From NCBI RefSeq assembly GCF_014926405.1, contig NZ_JACXXJ020000005.1, positions 253,001 to 317,000 of the forward strand: 64,000 nucleotides of DNA, given 5' to 3'. The notes beneath the pieces are model-generated. The model was not told the origin of the DNA. It searched no databases and worked only from the letters and a program-made list of their open reading frames with translations. The stretch comes from Agrobacterium vitis. Lineage in GTDB: Bacteria; Pseudomonadota; Alphaproteobacteria; Rhizobiales; Rhizobiaceae. Below, piece by piece: positions 55,937-64,000 of the stretch. Within the stretch, counting starts at the first letter, position 1. Every line of letters begins with the position of its first letter. Made by a program: the position numbers and the translations under genes.

Positions 55937-56073
55937 CGGCCAAGACCGACCCCGATGCCGTATCGCATGGGCCGGTCACATTTCAGCATAAATTCCATGC
56001 GGCGCTTTTATACGGCGCATTCTTCGGTTACTTTGGTGTGCATGATGCAACGCTGGCAGGAGCTGAGGCGGGC

Positions 56074-56946
56074 ATGATGACGCGAATGCTGGTGATCTTC
56101 GGTATTCTCAGCCTTCTTCCGGGCTTTGCCCTGGCGGATGACAAAAGCTCTGCCGCCCGCCCTGCCGTTAGCCGTCCCCCTGTCAGCCAATGCCAATTGG
56201 TGGCCAACCAGCTTCCCGGTGCTCGGTTTTCTAATGCGCAATTTGCCAGCGCTGACACGGATAAGGGGCCGCTGCGCCTGGCGGCCCTGGCGGAAAACGT
56301 CACCATCACCTTTCTCGGTCATTCCACCTTCGAGATTGAAACGCCGCAGGGCCTGACGATCGATACCGATTACAGCGGATACCTGCGCTCCGCGCGGACA
56401 CCGGATGTGGTGACGATGAACAAGGCCCATTCCAGCCATTATACGCTGTCGCCCGACCCTGGTATCGCCCAGGTTCTGCATGGCTGGAACGATGCGCAGC
56501 CGGGGGAGCCGGTTCACCACAACCTTGTGGTGGGCGATGCCTATATCCGCAACGTTCCCACCGATATCCGCAGCTGGGGCGGTGATTTCGAGCCTAATGG
56601 CAATTCGATCTTCATTTTCGAGGTCGCCGGGCTGTGCATTGGCCATCTCGGTCATCTACATCATGAATTGACGGACAAACAATTTGCCGCCATTGGCCGG
56701 CTGGATGTGGTGATGGTGCCTGTCGATGGCGGGCTGACGCTGGGCAGCGACAGTATGAGCCGAATGGTAAAACGGCTGCGCTCGGCACTGATCTTGCCCA
56801 TGCACCGGCGCGGGCCTATCGTCAATGATTTTGTTGGGCTATTCGGTCCAGGTTTTGATGTCAGGATTGTGGAAACCAATGCCGTGACCGTTTCCATGCG
56901 CAGCCTGCCGAAAAAGCCGCTGATCCTGGTGCTCAGCGGCTTTTGA
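56074..56946 (+). CDS. Exported metallo-beta-lactamase-fold hydrolase (UlaG-like)
   Basis: 290 residues: signal peptide (TRMLVIFGILSLLPGFALA), then an MBL fold with ITFLGHSTFEIETP, TIDTDYSGY, NKAHSSHYT, GHLGHLHHEL and LILPMHRRGP. The metal-site pattern is that of the UlaG/YwnB (L-ascorbate lactonase-like) branch rather than beta-lactamases. ATG at 56074 has GAGGCGGG upstream. Substrate unknown. Confidence 0.85.
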   Translation: MMTRMLVIFGILSLLPGFALADDKSSAARPAVSRPPVSQCQLVANQLPGARFSNAQFASADTDKGPLRLAALAENVTITFLGHSTFEIETPQGLTIDTDYSGYLRSARTPDVVTMNKAHSSHYTLSPDPGIAQVLHGWNDAQPGEPVHHNLVVGDAYIRNVPTDIRSWGGDFEPNGNSIFIFEVAGLCIGHLGHLHHELTDKQFAAIGRLDVVMVPVDGGLTLGSDSMSRMVKRLRSALILPMHRRGPIVNDFVGLFGPGFDVRIVETNAVTVSMRSLPKKPLILVLSGF

Positions 56947-56963
56947 AGGGCAAATAATATCCG

Positions 56964-57467
56964 TTAGGCGAAGGTCAGATGGTGATGCTGTCCCACATCC
57001 GGTAGTTTTTCGCCGTCAATGTTGGCCTTGGCGATTTCCCAGCCGAATTTCAGTGGATTGCCGGTAGAGGCCCAGACTTCGGCATCGTCGATATGCAGGG
57101 CGAGCATGGTGAGATCAGGGTCTTTCTTGCCGTTGTGATACCAGGCCTCGACCACCGAACTCCAATATTCATCGATCTTGCTCGGATCGCGGCGCACATC
57201 GATAACGCCGGACAGGCTGGCATGGTAATCGTGGTTTTTGCCGACCACGCAGAAATGCGCCCGGCTGCCGGGGCGGATATTCTGGACAAAATCTGAATCG
57301 GTCCGGGTGAAAAACCACACTGTATTGGTTTTCGGATCCCCGTAAGGCGCCATCGGCTGCATATGCGTGGTGGAGCCTTCCAGGCCGAGCATGCCGGCAT
57401 GAATGGCTTCGATTTCCTCCCAAAGCTGGCGGGCGGGCTCTTCGCGGGCTTGCGTGAGATTAACCAT
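56964..57467 (-). CDS. Pyridoxamine 5'-phosphate oxidase-like FMN-binding protein (stress protein 26 type)
   Basis: 167 residues with a split-barrel fold: [71 protein letters not shown]. This is the general-stress-protein-26 branch that binds FMN or FAD rather than true PdxH. It is convergent with the MBL gene (17 bases between stops). Confidence 0.87.
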   Translation of the reverse strand: MVNLTQAREEPARQLWEEIEAIHAGMLGLEGSTTHMQPMAPYGDPKTNTVWFFTRTDSDFVQNIRPGSRAHFCVVGKNHDYHASLSGVIDVRRDPSKIDEYWSSVVEAWYHNGKKDPDLTMLALHIDDAEVWASTGNPLKFGWEIAKANIDGEKLPDVGQHHHLTFA

Positions 57468-57731
57468 TGGCTTTCCTCTCTTCTCGCTGGTGTTCTTCAG
57501 CAGGGCAACGGAAGGAAAGCCTTATTGTTCCAGGGCAGAAGGGCTCTTCGCAGCTTCGCCCCCCTTGAATGGCAAGCCACAGGGCCTTATAAGGGCGCCA
57601 ATTCGCGGCTGCATGGGCATGCGAGCTCAATCCGGTTCGAAATCATGCAGCAAAGAGAGAGCGTTAAAGCGCGCCTGACGGATCACAACAGATGCCGCAG
57701 GATGCCACAAATCAGATGTCGCAGGGGTGCC

Positions 57732-58478
57732 ATGGCCGGCCATTCACAGTTCAAAAACATCATGCATCGCAAGGGCAAGCAGGATTCCGTGCGATCGAAA
57801 ATGTTCTCCAAGCTTGCCCGTGAAATCACGGTGGCGGCCAAGGCTGGCTTGCCCGATCCGACCATGAATGCCCGCCTGCGTCTGGCCATCCAGAATGCCA
57901 AGGCGCAATCGATGCCGAAAGACAATATCGAGCGCGCCGTCAAAAAGGCATCGGGCGTCGATGGCGAGAATTACGAAGAAGTCCGCTACGAAGGCTACGG
58001 CCCGGGCGGCGTCGCGGTGATTGTCGAAGCTCTGACCGATAACCGCAACCGCACAGCCTCCAATGTCCGCTCGACCTTTTCCAAGGCCGGTGGAGCACTG
58101 GGGGAAACCGGATCAGTTTCCTTCTCCTTCGATAAGGTTGGCGAAATCACCTATAAGGCCAGCGTTGGCGATGCCGATGCGGTGATGGAAGCTGCCATCG
58201 AAGCCGGTGCGGAAGACGTGACCAGCGACGAAGACGGCCACACAATCATCTGCGGTTTTGAGGACATGAACGAAGTCTCCAAGGCGCTGGAAGCAACGCT
58301 TGGCGAAGCCGAATCCGTCAAGGCCATCTGGAAACCGCAAAACACAGTGCCTGTCGATGAGGACAAGGCTCAGTCGCTGATGAAGCTGATCGAGACGCTG
58401 GAAGACGATGATGACGTGCAGAACGTCTATTCGAATTTCGAGGTCTCGGAAGAGGTGATGGCGAGGCTTTCGGCCTGA
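57732..58478 (+). CDS. yebC: YebC/PmpR-family regulatory or ribosome-associated protein
   Basis: 248 residues in the usual three-domain arrangement, beginning [18 protein letters not shown], with [15 protein letters not shown] and [20 protein letters not shown]. YebC was long annotated as a DNA-binding regulator; recent work on the family links it to translation through proline-rich stretches. AGGGG stands five bases upstream of ATG 57732. No ruvC follows, unlike in many bacteria. A bidirectional terminator lies downstream. Confidence 0.95.
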   Translation: MAGHSQFKNIMHRKGKQDSVRSKMFSKLAREITVAAKAGLPDPTMNARLRLAIQNAKAQSMPKDNIERAVKKASGVDGENYEEVRYEGYGPGGVAVIVEALTDNRNRTASNVRSTFSKAGGALGETGSVSFSFDKVGEITYKASVGDADAVMEAAIEAGAEDVTSDEDGHTIICGFEDMNEVSKALEATLGEAESVKAIWKPQNTVPVDEDKAQSLMKLIETLEDDDDVQNVYSNFEVSEEVMARLSA

Positions 58479-58524
58479 TGCAATCCATGCCGCGCTGTTG
58501 AAAGCGTAGAATACAACGCAATGC

Positions 58525-58557
58525 AAAAAGCCCGGCGATGGATTAGCCGGGCTTTTT
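58525..58557 (+). terminator. Bidirectional terminator between yebC and glmM
   Basis: AAAAAGCCCGGC pairs perfectly with GCCGGGCTTTTT over a nine-base loop. It can end both yebC (plus) and glmM (minus), 20 bases beyond the glmM stop. Confidence 0.93.
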
Positions 58558-58576
58558 CAGTTGCAATGATGAGGTT

Positions 58577-59929
58577 TTACGCCGCTTCGCGGCTGTTGGC
58601 GATCACGCCGATCAGGTCGTTGACGATGCGCTCGATCTGGCTGCGGTCGTCGCCTTCGGCCATGACACGGATCAGCGGTTCGGTGCCGGAGGGGCGGATC
58701 ACCAGACGGCCATTGCGGGCCAGTTCGCTTTCGGCATCGGCAATGGCCTGACGCACGAAACTGTCTTCCAGCGGCTTGCCGCCGGAAATGCGGACATTGC
58801 GCAGCAATTGCGGCACGGGGTCGAAGCGGTGGCAGATCTGGCTGACCGTTTTGCCGGTGCGCTTCACCGCTGCGAGGATTTGCAGGGCGGCAACCAGACC
58901 GTCGCCGGTCGTGCCGAAATCCGACAGCACGATATGGCCGGACTGTTCGCCACCAATATTGTAATGGTTTTGGCGCATATGCTCGACCACATGGCGGTCG
59001 CCAACCTTGGTGCGGGCCAGCGTCAGGCCCTTACCGCCCAGAAAACGTTCGAGGCCGAGATTGGACATCACGGTGGCGACAATGCCGCCGCCTTTCAGGG
59101 TCTGGTCATTGGCCCAGCTTTCGGCAATGACGGCCATCAATTGATCGCCATCGACGATGGCGCCGGTTTCGTCGACGATAATCACCCGGTCGGCATCGCC
59201 ATCAAGCGCGATGCCGATATCGGCGCGCACTTCATGGACTTTCTTTTGCAACGCAGCCGTATGGGTGGAGCCGCATTCGAGATTGATATTGATGCCATTC
59301 GGCTCATTGCCGATGGTCACCACTTCAGCACCCAATTCCCAAAGGGCCGTCGGGGCGACCTTATAGGCGGCACCATTGGCGCAATCGATGGCAATCCGCA
59401 GCCCGCTCAACGTGACATCGCGCGGCAATGTGCGTTTGACGAATTCGATATAGCGATAGATGTCGCCATCGACGCGCTTGGCCCGACCGATATCCTCGGC
59501 CCTGGCCAGGGGGAGGGGCGCTTCCTGGTTCAGCAGGGCTTCGATTTCAGCTTCCAGCTCATCGGACAGTTTGTAGCCATCGGGGCCGAATAGTTTGATG
59601 CCGTTATCGGCAAAGGGATTATGCGAGGCCGAGACCATGACGCCGATATCGGCGCGCAGCGAACGGGTCAGCATGGCCACAGCCGGTGTCGGGATCGGGC
59701 CGAGCAGAAACACATCCAGCCCTGCGGCGGTAAAGCCGGCCACCAGCGCCGTCTCCAGCATATAACCGGAGAGGCGGGTATCCTTGCCAATCACCACCCG
59801 GTGACGATGATGGCCGCGACGGAGGATGGTACCGACGGCAATGCCGACCTTCATGGCGAGATCCGGCGTCATGGGAAAGACATTCGACTGTCCGCGAATA
59901 CCATCGGTTCCGAAATAACGTCGTGTCAT
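58577..59929 (-). CDS. glmM: Phosphoglucosamine mutase
   Basis: 450 residues converting glucosamine-6-phosphate to glucosamine-1-phosphate for peptidoglycan and lipopolysaccharide. The phosphoserine loop [17 protein letters not shown], the metal loop [14 protein letters not shown], the sugar loop GGEQSGHI and the phosphate-binding [12 protein letters not shown] are all present. ATG at 59929 has AGGAGA and starts [13 protein letters not shown]; the longer frame is rejected. It follows ftsH on the same strand. Confidence 0.97.
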   Translation of the reverse strand: MTRRYFGTDGIRGQSNVFPMTPDLAMKVGIAVGTILRRGHHRHRVVIGKDTRLSGYMLETALVAGFTAAGLDVFLLGPIPTPAVAMLTRSLRADIGVMVSASHNPFADNGIKLFGPDGYKLSDELEAEIEALLNQEAPLPLARAEDIGRAKRVDGDIYRYIEFVKRTLPRDVTLSGLRIAIDCANGAAYKVAPTALWELGAEVVTIGNEPNGININLECGSTHTAALQKKVHEVRADIGIALDGDADRVIIVDETGAIVDGDQLMAVIAESWANDQTLKGGGIVATVMSNLGLERFLGGKGLTLARTKVGDRHVVEHMRQNHYNIGGEQSGHIVLSDFGTTGDGLVAALQILAAVKRTGKTVSQICHRFDPVPQLLRNVRISGGKPLEDSFVRQAIADAESELARNGRLVIRPSGTEPLIRVMAEGDDRSQIERIVNDLIGVIANSREAA

Positions 59930-60123
59930 GATGTCTCCTGAGGTCCAAAGCTTTTTCGCCGTCTTTAGCGCGCGAAATGCTCTTTTCTTTGTTTTTACGC
60001 ATCGCATTGACCGGCAATGCCTATGTGCGCAGGCCGTCCGCCGTTCATTCATCGCTCATCGCATGTTTTAACGGCGCATTCACTTAAATTACCGTCAACA
60101 TTGATTATAACCCGTTACCACAT

Positions 60124-60155
60124 AAAAAAACCGCCCGTTCAAAGGGCGGCTTTTC
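60124..60155 (-). terminator. Terminator of ftsH
   Basis: On the minus strand GCCGCCC, loop TTTGAA, then GGGCGG followed by seven T, 40-70 bases after the ftsH stop. It partly separates ftsH from glmM. Confidence 0.88.
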
Positions 60156-60198
60156 GTTCTGTGACCGATATCAAGGTCTTTTTACGAGACTTGGCGGA

Positions 60199-62127
60199 TC
60201 AATGCGCTTGGGGTTCCAGTCCGGCTTCCGGTTCGCCGCCCTTAGGCGCGTCCTTCTTACCGGTGGAGGGAACCGCAGAGCTGCGGGTTGGGCCATCTTC
60301 ACCACTGTCGCGTGTTGGCTTTTCGCCACGGATCAGCGCCTTGATTTCTTCACCCGACAGAGTTTCATACTCCAGCAGGCCTTCGGCCAGAATAACGAAG
60401 GCATCATGCTTCTCGGTGATGATACGACGGGCCTCGGTATAGGCTTCGTCAATCAGCCGGCGCACTTCGGTGTCGATCTTCTGCGCGGTCGATTCCGAGA
60501 CATTCTTGCTCTGGGAGACAGAATGGCCAAGGAACACTTCCTGCTGGTTTTCACCATAGGCAACCTGACCGAGGATATCGGAAAAGCCCCATTGGGTCAC
60601 CATGGCGCGGGCAAGTTTGGTGGCCTGCTCGATGTCTGAAGACGCGCCGGAGGTGATGTTTTCCTTGCCGAAGGTGATTTCTTCGGCAACACGGCCACCC
60701 ATCATGATCACCAGACGTGACACCATCCACTTGTAGCTCATGGAGTAGCGGTCGCCTTCCGGCAATTGCATGACCATGCCAAGGGCGCGGCCACGCGGAA
60801 TGATGGTTGCCTTGTGCAGTGGGTCGGCGACCGGCACGTTCAGCGCTGTAATCGCATGGCCAGCCTCATGATAGGCGGTCAGCTTCTTTTCGGCTTCGGT
60901 CATGGCGGAGGAACGGCGTTCCGCACCCATCATGATCTTGTCCTTGGCGTCTTCAAATTCGGCCATGGTGACGACGCGCTTGTTGCGGCGCGCAGCCATC
61001 AGAGCGGCTTCGTTAACAAGGTTCATCAGATCCGCACCGGAGAAACCGGGCGTGCCACGGGCGAGAACCTTGAGATCGACATTGGGAGCCAGCGGCACGT
61101 TGCGGGCATGCACCTTCAGAATGCGCTCGCGACCGATAATGTCGGGGTTTGGCACCACGACCTGGCGGTCGAAACGGCCTGGACGCAACAGGGCAGGATC
61201 GAGAACGTCGGGACGGTTGGTGGCGGCAATCAGGATGATCCCTTCATTGGCCTCGAAGCCGTCCATTTCGACCAGAAGCTGGTTCAGCGTCTGTTCGCGC
61301 TCGTCATTGCCACCGCCGAGACCCGCACCACGATGGCGACCAACAGCGTCGATTTCGTCGATGAAGATAATGCAAGGCGCGTTCTTCTTGGCCTGTTCAA
61401 ACATGTCACGCACGCGGCTTGCGCCAACGCCGACGAACATTTCAACGAAATCAGAACCTGAAATCGTGAAGAACGGCACATTGGCCTCGCCTGCGACCGA
61501 GCGGGCCAGCAGGGTTTTACCGGTGCCGGGAGGGCCGACCAGCAGCACGCCGCGCGGAATTTTGCCGCCGAGACGCTGGAATTTCTGCGGATCGCGCAGG
61601 AATTCAACGATTTCCTCAAGATCCTGCTTGGCTTCGTCCACGCCAGCCACATCTTCAAAGGTGACGCGGCCATGTGCTTCGGTCAAAAGCTTGGCCTTGG
61701 ACTTGCCAAAGCCCATCGCGCCGCGCGAACCGCCCTGCATCTGACGCATGAAAAACAGCCAGACGCCGAGAATGAGCAGCATGGGCAACAGAGTGCCGAG
61801 ATAGCTGAGGAAGCCGGAAGACCCGTCGGACTCGGGACGAGCAACGATCATCACATTCTTGGTTTGCAGTTTTTCAAGCAGATTGTCATCCACGACCGGA
61901 GCATAGGTCTGGAAGGCGGCGCCGTTTTCGCCATAGCTGCCGATGATTCGGTTACCGGTGACGGTGACGTCGCGAACGCGGCCCGAATCAACTTCACGCA
62001 AGAATTGCGAATAGGGAATCTCGCGGGAACTTGTTTGCGACGGAGACGTCTGGAACATGCTGAACAGCGCGACCAATAGCAAAGCTATGATCGCCCACAG
62101 CGCGAGATTTCTAAAATTTGGGTTCAT
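60199..62127 (-). CDS. ftsH: ATP-dependent zinc metalloprotease FtsH
   Basis: 642 residues, hexameric inner-membrane AAA+ protease. First helix [19 protein letters not shown], periplasmic part, second helix [20 protein letters not shown], then AAA with Walker [20 protein letters not shown], Walker [12 protein letters not shown], arginine-finger region and the zinc site [11 protein letters not shown]. It degrades misfolded membrane proteins and regulators. ATG at 62127 has GGGGAG six bases upstream; the frame extends upstream but without a match. It follows tilS by 123 bases. Confidence 0.98.
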   Translation of the reverse strand: MNPNFRNLALWAIIALLLVALFSMFQTSPSQTSSREIPYSQFLREVDSGRVRDVTVTGNRIIGSYGENGAAFQTYAPVVDDNLLEKLQTKNVMIVARPESDGSSGFLSYLGTLLPMLLILGVWLFFMRQMQGGSRGAMGFGKSKAKLLTEAHGRVTFEDVAGVDEAKQDLEEIVEFLRDPQKFQRLGGKIPRGVLLVGPPGTGKTLLARSVAGEANVPFFTISGSDFVEMFVGVGASRVRDMFEQAKKNAPCIIFIDEIDAVGRHRGAGLGGGNDEREQTLNQLLVEMDGFEANEGIILIAATNRPDVLDPALLRPGRFDRQVVVPNPDIIGRERILKVHARNVPLAPNVDLKVLARGTPGFSGADLMNLVNEAALMAARRNKRVVTMAEFEDAKDKIMMGAERRSSAMTEAEKKLTAYHEAGHAITALNVPVADPLHKATIIPRGRALGMVMQLPEGDRYSMSYKWMVSRLVIMMGGRVAEEITFGKENITSGASSDIEQATKLARAMVTQWGFSDILGQVAYGENQQEVFLGHSVSQSKNVSESTAQKIDTEVRRLIDEAYTEARRIITEKHDAFVILAEGLLEYETLSGEEIKALIRGEKPTRDSGEDGPTRSSAVPSTGKKDAPKGGEPEAGLEPQAH

Positions 62128-62250
62128 CGAACTCCCCAGAAAAAATGTTCGGCGCATGAAAACGCCGTATCGTCGGACAGTAACATAGGTTTCCTGAAGC
62201 GCCTTGCCAAGGCAAAGCGCGGCCCCGACTTCGTTTTCCGTCAATAAGAT

Positions 62251-63540
62251 TTAAAAACAGGGTGATAAAAAGCCTGGTGCGTCGAAAAGACCCGCCAAAG
62301 CCACGGCGAGCGGCCAGTCGAACCCCGGGAGAAACCCCTGGTAGGGGGCAATCACAGGCGTGGCGTGCAGGTTTGGACCGATCCCGGGGAGAGATTGGCG
62401 TGCCAGCGCTGCCAGTGAAACGGGCATGGACGAGGTCGGCAGGGTGGGGGATGTCTGATCTGTTTCGGTTCCACCCGGCTGCACCGGGCTTTCCGCCCGG
62501 CCGATATTGCTGATGTGCCAGCGGCCGTCCCACAGCACAGTCTCTCCTGGTTTCACAATACCATGCGGCAGATTGCGCCCTTCACGTACCAGATAGATGC
62601 CGTGGCGATGACGATGTGCAAGGCAGCGGCCCAGTGTCAGTCTGGCGCCAGGCGGCTGTTGGCAAAGGGCGATAAGCCGCACAAGCGCGTCCTGCCCTGG
62701 TCCATGCGGCTGGCCTCCTACAGTTGCAATCAGCGCCTGCAAGGCATGGCAAAGGATTGCTCGGGGCGCCTCTAACAGGGCGTTGTCGATATCAACGAGC
62801 CCCGGCAGAGGCATGGTGGCATGGGTGGAGACCAGCGTGGCGGCCTGTTGCGACAGAGACAGGCGCTCGTTGTGTGGCATGCCGATCTGCGGAGCCGTTG
62901 TGAGGTGGGCTCGGATCCGGGCGCGCTCATAGGCGATGTTGTCATTGCTGGGATCATCGATCCAGCCAAGTTGACGAGACTGCAAGAATGCACGGATTGC
63001 CTGGCGGCGCGAGCGCAGGAGCGGTCGGGTGATCCAGATGGAATTTTCAAACAGGACAGAGCAGGCCATGCCCGCAAGGCCGGTCGCCTCAGGATTTCGG
63101 CTGCGTTCCGCGCGCATGGCGATGGTCTCAATCTGATCGTCGGCGGTATGGCCGGTCAGGATGGCGGCAGCGCCGATCTCCTTGGCGATGCCGGCCAGCA
63201 GCTGGTAGCGGGCGGCCCGGGCGGCGGCGGAAATCCCTGATTTCGGCTTATCGTCTGCCCAACGGCGGATCTCATGGGGAATGCCGAGCCTTGCGCAAAG
63301 CGCTGCAACCGTTTCGGCTTCTGCGGCGGAGCCATCGCGAAGACCGTGATCGATGGTGGCGGCGTGAAGGGTGACGGTTTTTGCTGGCATGGCGTGCAGC
63401 TGCTCGTGCAGCGCAAGCAGCAGGCCGGTCGAGTCGCTGCCGCCGGAAATTGCCACCAGAAGGCGCAGGGGGTGGTTTATTCTGTCGAGGAAAGCGGCAA
63501 TGGCGGCGTCAGGAGGGACGGCGGATAGAGTGTCCGTCAT
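62251..63540 (-). CDS. tilS: tRNA(Ile)-lysidine synthase
   Basis: About 429 residues. N-type ATP pyrophosphatase domain with the PP-loop LLVAISGGSDSTGLLLAL, then TLHAATIDHGLRDGSAAEAE and ILTGHTADDQIET. It places lysidine on cytidine 34 of tRNA-Ile(CAU) so that it reads AUA. The start at 63540 (MTDTLSAVPPDAAIAAFL) fits the family; ATG 63600, which overlaps the cpoB stop as TGATG, would add 20 residues and remains possible. The C-terminal substrate domain is short and divergent. Confidence 0.93.
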   Translation of the reverse strand: MTDTLSAVPPDAAIAAFLDRINHPLRLLVAISGGSDSTGLLLALHEQLHAMPAKTVTLHAATIDHGLRDGSAAEAETVAALCARLGIPHEIRRWADDKPKSGISAAARAARYQLLAGIAKEIGAAAILTGHTADDQIETIAMRAERSRNPEATGLAGMACSVLFENSIWITRPLLRSRRQAIRAFLQSRQLGWIDDPSNDNIAYERARIRAHLTTAPQIGMPHNERLSLSQQAATLVSTHATMPLPGLVDIDNALLEAPRAILCHALQALIATVGGQPHGPGQDALVRLIALCQQPPGARLTLGRCLAHRHRHGIYLVREGRNLPHGIVKPGETVLWDGRWHISNIGRAESPVQPGGTETDQTSPTLPTSSMPVSLAALARQSLPGIGPNLHATPVIAPYQGFLPGFDWPLAVALAGLFDAPGFLSPCF

Positions 63541-63599
63541 GAAATCGCCCAGTCGGTCGTGGCCCGGAAGCTGTGGTTCCAAACCGGTGTCGGGCAGCA

Positions 63600-64000
63600 T
63601 CAGCAAGCCAGGCGCTTCTGCTCGCTGGCGGCCTTGTTCTGGACGGCCTTGGAGGCGTCGGGATAGCGCTTGTTTACCTCGCGCAAGGTGGCGCAGGCGG
63701 TGTCCTTGTTGTCGAGGGCCGCCAGCGACATGCCGAGTTTCAGCAGCATTTCCGGTGCCTTGGGGGTCTTCCCATAGCTCTGGTAGGCTTTGAGGAAAGT
63801 CTCAGCCGAATCCTTGTAGCGAGCCTGCGAATATTGCGCTTCGCCCAGCCAGAAATTGGCGTCGGCGGCCTTGCCGCTTTTCGGATAGCGGCTGATGAAA
63901 TCGCGGAATTCCCCTTCCGCCGCCTTGTAGTCACCCGACAGCACATGGCTATAGGCGATCTGATAGAGATCCTGCTCGCCGCCGAGCGACGCGGTTTTGG
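63600..64000 (-). CDS. cpoB: Tol-Pal system protein CpoB/YbgF, 5' end outside window
   Basis: Only the C-terminal TPR domain is in the window: DLYQIAYSHVLSGDYKAAEGEF, FISRYPKSGKAADANFWLGE, FLKAYQSYGKTPKAPEMLLKLG and a final ATLREVNKRYPDASKAVQNKA...KRLAC. This is the TPR half of periplasmic CpoB, which coordinates outer-membrane constriction and peptidoglycan synthesis with the Tol-Pal complex. The order cpoB-tilS-ftsH-glmM is the standard rhizobial arrangement; tolB and pal should lie to the right. Confidence 0.92.
   Translation of the reverse strand, partial: KTASLGGEQDLYQIAYSHVLSGDYKAAEGEFRDFISRYPKSGKAADANFWLGEAQYSQARYKDSAETFLKAYQSYGKTPKAPEMLLKLGMSLAALDNKDTACATLREVNKRYPDASKAVQNKAASEQKRLAC

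Overview
The window is a piece of an alphaproteobacterial chromosome, most likely from the Rhizobiaceae (Agrobacterium/Allorhizobium/Rhizobium group). The evidence is the gene content (GapR and RcdA homologues, DUF1036, DUF1192, DUF1244, DUF4164, two DUF465 proteins, a Cys-less L36), the linkage cpoB-tilS-ftsH-glmM at the right end and zapA-6S RNA in the middle, and several palindromic intergenic repeat families of the rhizobial type. The assignment rests on recognising families, not on a database search. The DNA is GC-rich except for an AT-rich patch at about 50.7-53.7 kb.

Layout. 1-3.6 kb: p-aminobenzoate genes (pabC-like, cut by the edge, and pabB) behind oligoendopeptidase pepF. 4.1-8.1 kb: an NtrC-type response regulator with an altered sigma-54 contact loop, then a secreted DUF882/M15-like protein. 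8.2-10.4 kb: AEC permease with a divergent LysR regulator. 10.4-14.5 kb: gapR, DUF1244, N-formylglutamate amidohydrolase, and DUF1036 coupled to pyruvate kinase. 15-21.5 kb: alpha/beta hydrolase, TPR protein, rpmJ, purEK, DUF465 pair, ArsR, TauE. 21.8-29.5 kb: thiE-like, Sel1-repeat protein, suhB, a MotA/MotB-like pair, FAD dehydrogenase. 29.5-37.6 kb: ABC exporter, rpmE, rcdA, DUF1192, MFS, HPP-CBS, PhzF. 37.8-49.5 kb: central carbon genes fba, pgk, tkt and gap, interleaved with ymdB, a 5-formyl-THF cyclo-ligase, a chemoreceptor, paiB, 6S RNA, zapA and DUF4164. 49.6-53.9 kb: accessory zone. 54.1-64 kb: NhaP2 antiporter, MBL-fold protein, PNPOx-like protein, yebC, glmM, ftsH, tilS and partial cpoB.

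Four of the genes form lower glycolysis/pentose-phosphate enzymology (fba, pgk, tkt, gap), and pyk lies 24 kb away. A 26-bp perfect palindrome upstream of fba is a good operator candidate. The right end is envelope and protein quality control (tol-pal CpoB, FtsH, GlmM) plus tRNA-Ile lysidinylation.

The least ordinary part is 49.9-53.6 kb. It holds a densely structured RNA-like leader in front of a small membrane protein, a protein that joins a PD-(D/E)XK-like nuclease to an ImmA/IrrE-type zinc peptidase, an AT-rich multi-pass membrane protein, and at least two decayed gene fragments. This is the best candidate for an undescribed system. Its function is inferred from architecture only.
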